DNA of 64,000 nt from Chitinophaga rhizosphaerae. GTDB lineage: Bacteria; Bacteroidota; Bacteroidia; Chitinophagales; Chitinophagaceae. A program made the position numbers and the translations under genes. The stretch covers positions 62,001 through 126,000 of the forward strand of contig NZ_RXLO01000003.1 of the NCBI RefSeq assembly GCF_003958645.1. Direction: 5' to 3'. Under the pieces are notes generated by a model that was given only the letters and a program-made list of their open reading frames with translations, did not search any database and was not told where the DNA came from. This document shows positions 40,968 to 49,225 of the stretch, one piece after another (position 1 is the first letter of the stretch; each line of letters begins with the position of its first letter).

Positions 40968-42554
40968 ATGGTCAAACAGATCTCCCTCAAGCTCCTCCCG
41001 CAGGAAGCTACCCAACATCGCGCCATCACGCGCCACGCCGCCGAAGCCCTCGGCGTCAAACCTGCCGATATCACCGGGTTCAATATCGTCAAACGCTCTA
41101 TAGACGCGCGCTCCCGTCAGCCATACTTCGTGCTCACCATCGAAGTCTTTGCCAGCGAACCCTTTCAGCCCAAACAACTCGAACCTTTCCGCTACGAGCC
41201 CCTCCGCCCGGATGCCCTTCCGGTCATCGTCATTGGCGCCGGCCCCGCAGGCCTCTTCGCCGCCCTTCGCCTCATCGAGCTCGGCCTCCGGCCCATCGTG
41301 CTCGAAAGAGGTAAAGACGTGCGCGCCCGCCGGAGGGATCTCGCCGCCCTCAATAAAACGGGCATCGTCAACCCCGAATCCAATTACTGCTTCGGGGAAG
41401 GCGGCGCCGGCACGTATTCCGACGGCAAACTGTACACCCGGTCCAACAAACGCGGCAACATCCAGCGCATCCTCCATATATTCCGCCAGTTCGGCGCCGA
41501 TGACGCCATCACCACCGATGCGCACCCCCACATCGGCACCAACAAGCTCCCCCATATCATCACCGCCATGCGCGAACAGATCGCCAACAGCGGCGGCGCC
41601 GTGCATTTCGAACAGAAAGTAACCGATTTCCTCATCGCAAACGAAGCGTTGACCGGCGTGAAAACCGCCACGGGCGATGTATTCCACGCCCAACACGTGA
41701 TCCTGGCCACCGGCCACTCCGCCCGCGATATCTTCGAGCGCCTGCATGAGAAGAAAATTCTCATCGAGCGGAAGCCCTTCGCACTGGGCGTTCGTGTGGA
41801 GCATCCGCAATCATTGATAGACAGTGCCCAATACCATTGCGCCTTCCGTGGCGATCACCTCCCGCCCGCCAGCTACAGCCTCGTGGAACAGGTGAACGGC
41901 CGAGGCGTGTTCTCATTCTGCATGTGCCCCGGCGGCATCATCGCCCCGGCCGCCACTTCGCCGGGAGAACTGGTGGTAAATGGATGGTCGCCCTCGAAGC
42001 GCAACAACCCTTACGCCAACTCAGGCATGGTAGTAACGGTAGACGAGGAGGATTTTGCGCCATTCGCCAAAGCCGGTCCCCTCGCCGCCATGCACTACCA
42101 GCAAGCCGTGGAACGCAGCGCCTACGATGCGGGCGGCGGCAGCTTCGTAGCCCCTGCCCAGCGGATGACCGATTTCGTGAAAGGCAAAGTGTCGGGTTCT
42201 TTGCCGGATTGCTCCTACATCCCCGGCGTTCGCAGCACCGATCTGAGAACAGTGCTCCCGGCGGCGGTACATTCCAGGCTGGGAGCCGCTTTCAAGGCTT
42301 TCGGGAAGAAGATCAGGGGATATTTTACGGAAGACGCCATCCTCGTTGCCACGGAATCCCGCACCTCAAGCCCCGTGCGCATTCCACGTAACGATCATGA
42401 CCTCATGCACCCGCAGGTGAAAGGGCTTTACCCCTGCGGAGAAGGCGCAGGCTATGCCGGCGGCATCGTTTCAGCCGCCATGGACGGCGAACGCGTGGCC
42501 GAAGCCATCGCCGGGGTTGGTACCGGGAATCGTCCGGTTGGTGTATCATTATGA
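40968..42554 (+). CDS. NAD(P)/FAD-dependent oxidoreductase (COG2509-like)
   Basis: 528 residues. After an N-terminal ~80-residue domain (SLKLLPQEATQHRAITRHAA) comes the FAD-binding motif VIVIGAGPAGLFAAL (G90-G92-G95) and a Lys/Glu-rich continuation LGLRPIVLERGKDVRARRRD. Further glycine-rich sites are seen in CFGEGGAGTYSDGKLYTR and HVILATGHSARDIFERLH. The C-terminus has the second FAD contact YPCGEGAGYAGGIVSAAMDG. This is the layout of the family with an N-terminal additional domain before the FAD site, annotated as FAD-dependent dehydrogenase; the substrate is not known. It stands alone, with promoter element 40931 upstream. Confidence 0.9.
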   Translation: MVKQISLKLLPQEATQHRAITRHAAEALGVKPADITGFNIVKRSIDARSRQPYFVLTIEVFASEPFQPKQLEPFRYEPLRPDALPVIVIGAGPAGLFAALRLIELGLRPIVLERGKDVRARRRDLAALNKTGIVNPESNYCFGEGGAGTYSDGKLYTRSNKRGNIQRILHIFRQFGADDAITTDAHPHIGTNKLPHIITAMREQIANSGGAVHFEQKVTDFLIANEALTGVKTATGDVFHAQHVILATGHSARDIFERLHEKKILIERKPFALGVRVEHPQSLIDSAQYHCAFRGDHLPPASYSLVEQVNGRGVFSFCMCPGGIIAPAATSPGELVVNGWSPSKRNNPYANSGMVVTVDEEDFAPFAKAGPLAAMHYQQAVERSAYDAGGGSFVAPAQRMTDFVKGKVSGSLPDCSYIPGVRSTDLRTVLPAAVHSRLGAAFKAFGKKIRGYFTEDAILVATESRTSSPVRIPRNDHDLMHPQVKGLYPCGEGAGYAGGIVSAAMDGERVAEAIAGVGTGNRPVGVSL

Positions 42555-42620
42555 AAATACGTTATCAATTCTTTGGCGCGCATGGGGTAATTGGGTAATT
42601 TTCACCCGTCAATTATCCTT

Positions 42621-43547
42621 ATGAACGTACTGGAACTCCAACATCTCAAGAAGCACTACGCCACGCACAAAGCGGTGGACGATATCAGCTTCTCCATCCC
42701 GAAGGGCAGCATCTTCGGGCTACTGGGCCCCAACGGCGCAGGTAAAACCACGCTCCTGCGCATGATCACCGGCATTATTTACCCCGACGCCGGCGACATC
42801 CTTTTCGACGGCCGCCCGTTCGACCCGCACAACGATATCCAATATATAGGGTATATGCCGGAAGAACGCGGACTGTATAAAAAGATGAAAGTGGGCGAAC
42901 AGGCCATGTACCTGGCCCAGCTCAAAGGCCTCAGTGCTCACGAAGCCCGTCAGCGGATCGATTACTGGTTCAACAAATTCGAGATCACTTCCTGGACCAA
43001 CAAGAAAATAGAAGAGCTCTCCAAGGGTATGCAACAAAAGGTGCAATTCATTTCCACCGTCATGCATCAACCCAAACTGCTTATTCTCGACGAGCCCTTC
43101 TCCGGCCTGGACCCCATCAACTCCCAGCTCATCCAGGACGAAATCTTCCAGCTCGCCAAAAGCGGCACCACCATCATCTTCTCCACGCACCGCATGGAGC
43201 AGGTGGAAGAAATATGCGACCACATCGTGCTCGTCAACAAAGGCAAAAAGGTGCTCGACGGCCCGGTGAAACAGATCCGGCAGGATTTCAAGCACCACCT
43301 CTTCCGCATCAGCCTGGCTTCCATGCCCAACCCCGCGCAAATGGCGACGCATCATTTCGAGATCGTCAAACAGCACGAAAACGGTTATACCGTGAAGATC
43401 AATGAATACAGCCAGACGAACGACATCCTGGCCCATTTCATCCATCACGGCATCCAGGTCACCTATTTCGAAGAAATCCTCCCCACCATTCACGAAGTCT
43501 TCATCCAGCAGGTGAAGATCACCGACCTGGAAGCGGCCGTTAACTAA
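42621..43547 (+). CDS. ABC transporter ATP-binding protein (NatA-like)
   Basis: 308 residues from the ATG chosen here; a frame start at 42591 adds ten residues with no RBS-like sequence. Walker [10 protein letters not shown] (36-44), the ABC signature LSKGM (133-137), Walker [13 protein letters not shown] (D157, E158) and the switch histidine in FSTHRMEQ are all present. The C-terminal ~70 residues after the ATPase core form the domain seen in DrrA/NatA-type exporters. It pairs with the ABC-2 permease at 44310. The gene between them encodes a lipoprotein. The exporter may export sodium, drugs or a lipid; the sequence does not decide. Confidence 0.93.
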   Translation: MNVLELQHLKKHYATHKAVDDISFSIPKGSIFGLLGPNGAGKTTLLRMITGIIYPDAGDILFDGRPFDPHNDIQYIGYMPEERGLYKKMKVGEQAMYLAQLKGLSAHEARQRIDYWFNKFEITSWTNKKIEELSKGMQQKVQFISTVMHQPKLLILDEPFSGLDPINSQLIQDEIFQLAKSGTTIIFSTHRMEQVEEICDHIVLVNKGKKVLDGPVKQIRQDFKHHLFRISLASMPNPAQMATHHFEIVKQHENGYTVKINEYSQTNDILAHFIHHGIQVTYFEEILPTIHEVFIQQVKITDLEAAVN

Positions 43548-43552
43548 CACCC

Positions 43553-44317
43553 ATGAAATACTGCATATTCTTGTTAATGATCGTAGCTGCGGGGTGCGGT
43601 TCTGCCAACGGCTCGCAGCAAAATACCGATAGCACGGCACTGAATGCGGACAGTCTTGCCACGGCAGACGCGCGCGCCAGGGCGGAAGCTTTCCTGCAAC
43701 TTTTTCCTTCCGTTAACCCCAACGACCTCGCCATCGCATCTCCCCAAACCGATTCCAACGGCGTCATGAAGGGAATGGTAGGCAAATGGCTGGACAGCAG
43801 TATGGTCAAATTCCTGCCCGATAACTGGGCCGAAGGCGAGATCGGCGTGCCGGGAGAATTGTATGGCGGATATTTCGCCGTCGGCAAATTCGCCATGGGC
43901 GATTATGAAATGCTGCTGTTGAGAGCGCCCGGCGAATACCAGAGCAGCAGGATCCAGCTACTCGCATGGCACAAACCCACCGCCCGCGTGAAAGATCACA
44001 TCATGTTGGCAGACGAATGGGGCGACGCCGGCGATGCGCAACAAACCTACAGCTGGCTCCACCCGGATGGCAAGGAGCTCGAAGTAAGAATGGCCGTGCT
44101 CTCTTCGTATCAAGACCCGGAGGATTCCACCGGCCGTTCCGAGTCTTCCGCCGATTACGCCATTTTCCGGTTCAGGAACGATGTGTTCGACACCACAGGT
44201 ATGAAGCAGCGCCGCAACGAAGCGTTCTTCCGTTCCAAATTCAAAGACAGTTACCAGGTACCCGATTCCGTATACGTAGCATATCACCCAAATTCTAACG
44301 CAGACTCCCATGAATAA
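43553..44317 (+). CDS. Unknown lipoprotein between ABC transporter subunits
   Basis: 254 residues with no family I recognise. The lipobox is VAAG-Cys15, followed by a low-complexity linker rich in N, S, T, D and A (GSANGSQQNTDSTALN). The mature part is strand-rich (YGGYFAVGKFAMGDYEMLLL, SRIQLLAWHKPTARVKDHIM, ADYAIFRFRNDVFD). It starts six bases after the ATPase gene, and its stop overlaps the permease start by eight bases. That tight nesting suggests the product works with the exporter, perhaps as a periplasmic adapter, but this is inference from position. I find no porin or adaptor motif. Confidence 0.75.
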   Translation: MKYCIFLLMIVAAGCGSANGSQQNTDSTALNADSLATADARARAEAFLQLFPSVNPNDLAIASPQTDSNGVMKGMVGKWLDSSMVKFLPDNWAEGEIGVPGELYGGYFAVGKFAMGDYEMLLLRAPGEYQSSRIQLLAWHKPTARVKDHIMLADEWGDAGDAQQTYSWLHPDGKELEVRMAVLSSYQDPEDSTGRSESSADYAIFRFRNDVFDTTGMKQRRNEAFFRSKFKDSYQVPDSVYVAYHPNSNADSHE

Positions 44318-45608
44318 GATCTGGATCATCATCAAAAGAGAATACCTCACCAGGGTAAGAAAGAAATCTTTCATCGTCACCACCCTGCTGCTGCCGGTTT
44401 TGTTCGCCGCCATGGTCATTTTGCCCGGCTTGCTCATCAACTCCGACAACAATGAGAAAATCGCCGTGATCGACGAAAGCGGCTACTTCGCCGGCAAACT
44501 GCCCGACGAAAAAGGCATCCAGTACAAATTCGTGGACGCCAAACTCGACACTTTCAAAAAAACGTACCGCGACCAGGGCTATACCGGCCTGCTGCATATC
44601 CCCAAACTCGACATCAACCGCCTGCCCGCTATTGTCTACTACAGCAAGGGCCAGATGCCCTTCACCCTGAGAGGCAGTATGGAAAAGCGCCTTGAAAGCG
44701 TGGTGGAAGATAAAAGAATGGAACTGGCCGGGGTCGACAAGTCGAAGCTGGAAGAAATCCGTGCAGACATCTCCATCGATAACCTCGCCGGCGACGACGA
44801 GCGGAAAGGCAGCACCGTAGCGGCTTATATCATCGGCTGGTTCGCCGGGTTCCTCATTTACATCGTTTTGCTGGTTTTCGGCATGATGGTCATGCGCGGG
44901 GTGATGGAAGAAAAAACCAACCGTATCGCGGAAGTAATGGTATCCAGCGTGAAGCCGTTCCAGCTGATGATGGGCAAGATCGTAGGGATCGCCGGGGTGG
45001 GACTGACGCAGTTCCTCATCTGGGTGGGCTTGCTCGTTGGTATATATACCTTGTTACTGCCGTTGATACTGGGTACGGACATGTCTGCCGCTTCCGTCGC
45101 CACCCAACCGGGCATGACGGCCGCTACGAAAGATATGGCGCAGAAGATCGCGTCTTTCACGGGTAGCGTCAACTGGTTCTCGATCGTGTCGCTGTTCCTG
45201 TTCTACTTCCTGGGCGGATACCTTTTCTACGCGGCGCTTTTCGCGGCGGTGGGCAGCCTGGTGAACGAAGACCCTAACGATGCGCAGTCGCTCACGTTCC
45301 CCATCACGCTCCCGGTGATCGTGGCCATGGTGATCATGATCCAGGCGGTGGTGAACCCGACCAGCCAGCTGGCGGTGTGGGGCAGCATCATTCCGTTCAC
45401 TTCTCCCGTGGTGATGATGGCGAGGATTCCTTACGGAGTGCCGGGTACGGTGCCGCTTTGGCAGCTCGGCCTGTCGATGTTCTCGCTTATCGCCGGTTTC
45501 CTCGTTACTACCTGGGTGGCCGCGAAGATTTACCGCACGGGGATTCTCATGTACGGTAAAAAGGTGACGCTGGGCGAAGTAGGAAAATGGATTTTCAGGA
45601 AAAGCTAG
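44310..45608 (+). CDS. ABC-2 type transporter permease (NatB-like)
   Basis: 432 residues. A first transmembrane helix (VTTLLLPVLFAAMVILPGLL) is followed by a large periplasmic domain (~residues 45-170, with DESGYFAGKLPDEKGIQYKF and GQMPFTLRGSMEKRLESVVE). Then come five or six more helices: AAYIIGWFAGFLIYIVLLVF, the segment FQLMMGKIVGIAGVGLTQFL, ending with MFSLIAGFLVTTWVAAKIY. The long periplasmic loop after TM1 is the NatB/YhaP pattern of the ABC-2 family. Partner ATPase at 42621. A terminator at 45630 closes the three-gene operon. Confidence 0.92.
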   Translation: MNKIWIIIKREYLTRVRKKSFIVTTLLLPVLFAAMVILPGLLINSDNNEKIAVIDESGYFAGKLPDEKGIQYKFVDAKLDTFKKTYRDQGYTGLLHIPKLDINRLPAIVYYSKGQMPFTLRGSMEKRLESVVEDKRMELAGVDKSKLEEIRADISIDNLAGDDERKGSTVAAYIIGWFAGFLIYIVLLVFGMMVMRGVMEEKTNRIAEVMVSSVKPFQLMMGKIVGIAGVGLTQFLIWVGLLVGIYTLLLPLILGTDMSAASVATQPGMTAATKDMAQKIASFTGSVNWFSIVSLFLFYFLGGYLFYAALFAAVGSLVNEDPNDAQSLTFPITLPVIVAMVIMIQAVVNPTSQLAVWGSIIPFTSPVVMMARIPYGVPGTVPLWQLGLSMFSLIAGFLVTTWVAAKIYRTGILMYGKKVTLGEVGKWIFRKS

Positions 45609-45629
45609 TGAACAGTTCCAGGATAATAG

Positions 45630-45660
45630 AAAAAGGCCATCTACCCGATGGCCTTTTTTT
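45630..45660 (+). terminator. Rho-independent terminator (bidirectional)
   Basis: AAAAGGCCATC / GATGGCCTTTT, an 11-bp stem with a TACCC loop and T-run; A-run on the left makes it usable by the convergent nitronate monooxygenase gene (stop at 45688). Confidence 0.9.
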
Positions 45661-45687
45661 GTTTGCATATTTTAATGGGAGGGATGG

Positions 45688-46635
45688 TCAGAGCGATCCG
45701 AGCTGCGCACAGGTGGTGCGGAACTCGTTCCAGATTTCGTGGAGCACGTCGGCCGCGGGTTTGATCTCGTGGATGAGCGCGCTCACCTGGCCGATTTCCA
45801 GTTCGCCTTCTTCGAGCTGTCCTTCGAACATGCCTTTTTTGGCGCGCCCCCGGCCCAGGAGCCCTTTGAGCTGCTCGATGTCCGCTCCTTCCGTTTCTGC
45901 TTTTTTCACCGCTTCGAAAAACGCGTTCTTCAACAGCCGAACCGGCGTCAATTGCTTCAGCGACAACATCGTATCGCCTTCGCCCGCCCGGACCACGGCC
46001 TGTTTGAAAGCCTCGTGCGACGATGCTTCCGGCGTGGCCACGAACCGGCTGCCCACCTGGACACCGGAAGCGCCCAGCGCGAAAGCCGCCGCCATGGCCT
46101 TTCCCGAACCGATACCGCCCGCCGCGATCACGGGGATCGTGACAGCCGCCGCTACCGCGGGGATGAGCACCATGGAGGTAGTTTCTTCCCGGCCGTTGTG
46201 GCCCCCGGCTTCGAAACCTTCGGCCACTACGGCGTCTACACCCGCTTCCTGGCTCTTCACAGCGAATTTGCTGCTCGATACCACGTGTACCACCTTCACG
46301 CCTTGCGCTTTCAACATCGGCGTCCAGGTCTTGGGATTGCCTGCGGAAGTGAATACCACCGGCACTTTTTCTTCCAGGATGATCTGGATATGTTTGTCAA
46401 GATCGGGGTACAAAAGCGGTACGTTCACACCGAAAGGCTTATCCGTAGCCGATTTGCACTTTTGGATATGTTCGCGCAGCACATCGGGGTACATGCTGCC
46501 GGAGCCGATGACCCCCAGTCCGCCGGCGTTGCTCACCGCACTGGCGAGCCGCCATCCGCTGGCCCAGATCATGCCTGCCTGGATGATGGGATATTCGATG
46601 CCGAATAAGCTGGTAACGGGGTTGTGGAATGCCAT
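45688..46635 (-). CDS. Nitronate monooxygenase-family FMN enzyme
   Basis: 315 residues. The TIM-barrel of the 2-nitropropane dioxygenase family is seen as IEYPIIQAGMIWASGWRLAS, FTSAGNPKTWTPMLKAQGVK, GVDAVVAEGFEAGGHNGREE (near the phosphate-binding loop), IPVIAAGGIGSGKAMAAAFA and LGASGVQVGSRFVATPEAS. FMN phosphate is held by the glycine-rich loops. Enzymes of this group oxidise alkyl nitronates or act as enoyl reductase-like NPD proteins. It follows the nucleotidyltransferase gene by 15 bases, forming a two-gene unit, with no functional link visible. Confidence 0.9.
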   Translation of the reverse strand: MAFHNPVTSLFGIEYPIIQAGMIWASGWRLASAVSNAGGLGVIGSGSMYPDVLREHIQKCKSATDKPFGVNVPLLYPDLDKHIQIILEEKVPVVFTSAGNPKTWTPMLKAQGVKVVHVVSSSKFAVKSQEAGVDAVVAEGFEAGGHNGREETTSMVLIPAVAAAVTIPVIAAGGIGSGKAMAAAFALGASGVQVGSRFVATPEASSHEAFKQAVVRAGEGDTMLSLKQLTPVRLLKNAFFEAVKKAETEGADIEQLKGLLGRGRAKKGMFEGQLEEGELEIGQVSALIHEIKPAADVLHEIWNEFRTTCAQLGSL

Positions 46636-46650
46636 CTGCCGAAAATTGGT

Positions 46651-47643
46651 TTAACCGAGATCGATTTCCGTGTTGTCGCCGATATTGAGGCTCTGGCTGA
46701 GCCCGCGGATATTGGCGTCGCTACCGATGAGCGACGATTTCAGCACCACTTCGTACAGGTTGCTGAAAGAGCCGATAATGGAATCTTTCACGATGGAATA
46801 ACTGATGACGGTATTATCGCCGATGGCCACGTTGGGACCGATTATGCTGTTTTTGATATTGCAGCCTTCGCCGATGCTCACGGGAGGGATGATGATGGTA
46901 TTCTCGTATGGCAACACCGGGCTGGCGGAAAGCTTGTATTTCTTCAGCAGCGTGGCGTTGGTTTCGAGGAGCGTTTCCTTGCGGCCGCAGTCGAACCAGT
47001 TGTTGACCTTGAACGCATTGAACTGCACGCCGTGCTGGATCATGCATTCGAGCGCGTCGGTGAGCTGGAATTCGTCGTGCGAGCGCACCTGCAGGCGGAT
47101 ATTGTCTTCCAGGCACTGGTACAGCTGTTCCGTTTCCCGGATTTTGTACATGCCTACGAGGGCGAGGTTGGATTTGGGGATCTGGGGTTTCTCGATCACA
47201 CGGGTGATGGTCATTTCCTCGCCGAGCTCGGCCACGCCGAAGTTGCGGGGATCGTCGACCTTCTTCACGCCCAGTACGGAAACCGGTGAGTTGATCACTT
47301 CCTTGAAATCCACTTCCACGATGGTGTCTCCCAGTACGATGAGCACTTCGTCGCCCGCCACCACGTCTTTGGTGAGCAGGATAGCGTGGCCGGTGCCTTC
47401 GCGGGAATTCTGCTGCACGAAGTGCGTCGTCAGATCGGGATATTTCTTTTCGACGTAATGCTGGATCTTTTCACCGAGATAGCCCACAACGAACACGAAC
47501 TCGCGGATACCGGACTCCACCAGCTGGTCTACGATAATGCTCAGGATGGTGCGGCCCGCCAGCGGTATCAAAGCTTTGGGCTGCGTATATGTATGCGGGC
47601 GCAATTTTGTGCCTGCACCTGCGACTGGAATAATTGCCTTCAT
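46651..47643 (-). CDS. Sugar-phosphate nucleotidyltransferase (RmlA/GlmU-like)
   Basis: 330 residues from the ATG giving the canonical start MKAIIPVAGAGTKLRPHTYT; the longer frame to 47691 adds a non-homologous lead. The N-terminal Rossmann-like transferase has the nucleotide-binding start (GAGTKLRP) with PKALIPLAG (K23), then ELVLGDTIVEVDFK-like segments and EKPQIPKSNLALVGMYKI. From about residue 240 come hexapeptide-repeat sequences (SIGEGCNIKNSIIGPNVAIG, DNTVISYSIVKDSIIG), a left-handed beta-helix. It makes an NDP-sugar, probably dTDP- or GDP-type, for surface polysaccharide; which one cannot be fixed by eye. Confidence 0.9.
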   Translation of the reverse strand: MKAIIPVAGAGTKLRPHTYTQPKALIPLAGRTILSIIVDQLVESGIREFVFVVGYLGEKIQHYVEKKYPDLTTHFVQQNSREGTGHAILLTKDVVAGDEVLIVLGDTIVEVDFKEVINSPVSVLGVKKVDDPRNFGVAELGEEMTITRVIEKPQIPKSNLALVGMYKIRETEQLYQCLEDNIRLQVRSHDEFQLTDALECMIQHGVQFNAFKVNNWFDCGRKETLLETNATLLKKYKLSASPVLPYENTIIIPPVSIGEGCNIKNSIIGPNVAIGDNTVISYSIVKDSIIGSFSNLYEVVLKSSLIGSDANIRGLSQSLNIGDNTEIDLG

Positions 47644-47835
47644 GTATCGGGTTTGATGGAAGTGGTCCACTGCTACAGTAAACGGAATCACTTTGCTTCA
47701 GGGGGGCAAATTACGGAATAACGGGGAATAAAAACAGGATAACGGTATGGCTGCGAAAAGATATTAGTGTTTTGTGTTATATGGCTGAACGCTACTTTTC
47801 ATCAATTCCAACTTTATATTTAGTAGGAAGATGAT

Positions 47836-47843
47836 TAATTTTG
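47836..47843 (+). promoter_or_regulatory. Bacteroidota promoter -7 element for glyA
   Basis: TAATTTTG fits TAnnTTTG; TTTA at 47813 lies 19 bases upstream, one base off TTTG. The glyA ATG is 22 bases after the element starts its end, giving a short leader. Confidence 0.7.
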
Positions 47844-47864
47844 CGTCTTAAATTTTCTTTCATC

Positions 47865-49145
47865 ATGCAAAGAGACCAGCAGATCTTCGACATCATCCGC
47901 CAGGAACTGGAAAGGCAGCGCCATGGCATTGAACTGATCGCTTCTGAGAATTTCACGAGCCATCAGGTAATGCAGGCCATGGGCAACGTAATGACCAACA
48001 AGTACGCCGAGGGCTATCCCGGACGCCGTTATTATGGCGGTTGCGAGATAGTGGACATGAGCGAACAGCTGGCCATCGACCGTGCCAAACAGATTTTCGG
48101 CATCGAGTACGCCAACGTGCAGCCCCACTCGGGTGCGCAGGCGAACGCGGCGGTTCTACTGGCCATCCTCCAGCCGGGCGACAAAATCCTCGGCCTGGAC
48201 CTCAGCATGGGCGGCCACCTCACGCACGGCTCCGCGGTTAACTTCTCCGGAAAACTGTACCAGCCGCTGTTTTATGGTGTGAACAAGGAAACCGGCCTTG
48301 TTGAGTACGACAAGATGGAAGAGGTTGCCCTCGCCGAAAAACCCAAACTGATCATCTGCGGTGCCTCGGCATACAGCCGCGATTGGGATTATACCCGCAT
48401 CCGCGAGATCGCCGACAAGATCGGTGCTTTCGTGATGGCAGACATCGCGCATCCCGCGGGCCTCATCGCCAAAGGGCTCCTCAATTCGCCCTTCGCGCAT
48501 TGCCACTTCGTAACCACCACCACCCACAAAACCCTCCGCGGCCCCCGTGGCGGTATGATCATGATGGGCAAGGATTTCGAAAACCCCTTCGGCCTCAAAA
48601 CCCCGAAAGGAGAAATCCGCATGATGTCTAACCTGCTCGATATGGCCGTGTTCCCCGGCATCCAGGGCGGCCCGCTCGAACACGTGATCGCCGCCAAAGC
48701 GATTTCGTTCTTCGAGATCCTGTCTGACGATTACGACGTTTACGCCCGCCAGATCATCAAAAATGCGCAAGCCATGGCCCGCTCCTTCGTGGAAAAAGGC
48801 TACCAGATCATCTCCGGCGGTACAGATAACCACCTCATGCTGATCGACCTCCGCAATAAGAACATCTCCGGTAAAAAAGCGGAAAACGTACTGGTTCAGG
48901 CAGATATCACCTGTAACAAGAACATGGTCCCCTACGACGATAAATCTCCCTTCATCACCTCGGGCATCCGCGTCGGCGTTCCCGCCATCACCACCCGCGG
49001 CATGAACGAAGATCATATGCCGCAAATCGTGGAATGGATCGACAGACTGCTCCTCGACGCCGACAACGAAGGCCTGCAGAAGCGCATCCGTGGCGAAGTG
49101 AACGAATTCATGAAACAATTCCCCCTCTACCCCGAAATGGGCTGA
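47865..49145 (+). CDS. glyA: Serine hydroxymethyltransferase
   Basis: 426 residues from the ATG; an in-frame TTG at 47841 is upstream of the promoter element's downstream edge and is not used. PLP enzyme converting serine and tetrahydrofolate to glycine and 5,10-methylene-THF, a main supply of one-carbon units. Seen: [10 protein letters not shown] near the start, [21 protein letters not shown]193 and H196 in [14 protein letters not shown], the Schiff-base lysine K222 in [14 protein letters not shown], and R-rich C-terminal region [16 protein letters not shown]. It has its own promoter and terminator, with no partner gene. Confidence 0.98.
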   Translation: MQRDQQIFDIIRQELERQRHGIELIASENFTSHQVMQAMGNVMTNKYAEGYPGRRYYGGCEIVDMSEQLAIDRAKQIFGIEYANVQPHSGAQANAAVLLAILQPGDKILGLDLSMGGHLTHGSAVNFSGKLYQPLFYGVNKETGLVEYDKMEEVALAEKPKLIICGASAYSRDWDYTRIREIADKIGAFVMADIAHPAGLIAKGLLNSPFAHCHFVTTTTHKTLRGPRGGMIMMGKDFENPFGLKTPKGEIRMMSNLLDMAVFPGIQGGPLEHVIAAKAISFFEILSDDYDVYARQIIKNAQAMARSFVEKGYQIISGGTDNHLMLIDLRNKNISGKKAENVLVQADITCNKNMVPYDDKSPFITSGIRVGVPAITTRGMNEDHMPQIVEWIDRLLLDADNEGLQKRIRGEVNEFMKQFPLYPEMG

Positions 49146-49169
49146 GGCTGATCCAGGCGAATAATGAAG

Positions 49170-49213
49170 AAGGCCGGTCAGGAGCGTTTGGCTCCCGGAC
49201 CGGCCTTCCTCGT
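49170..49213 (+). terminator. Terminator hairpin after glyA
   Basis: A 10-bp outer stem (AAGGCCGGTC / GACCGGCCTT) around an inner GGAGC/GCTCC stem. The T-run (CGTTT) is weak. The convergent beta-helix gene stops 13 bases further on. Confidence 0.7.
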
Positions 49214-49225
49214 TTAAACGGCGGA

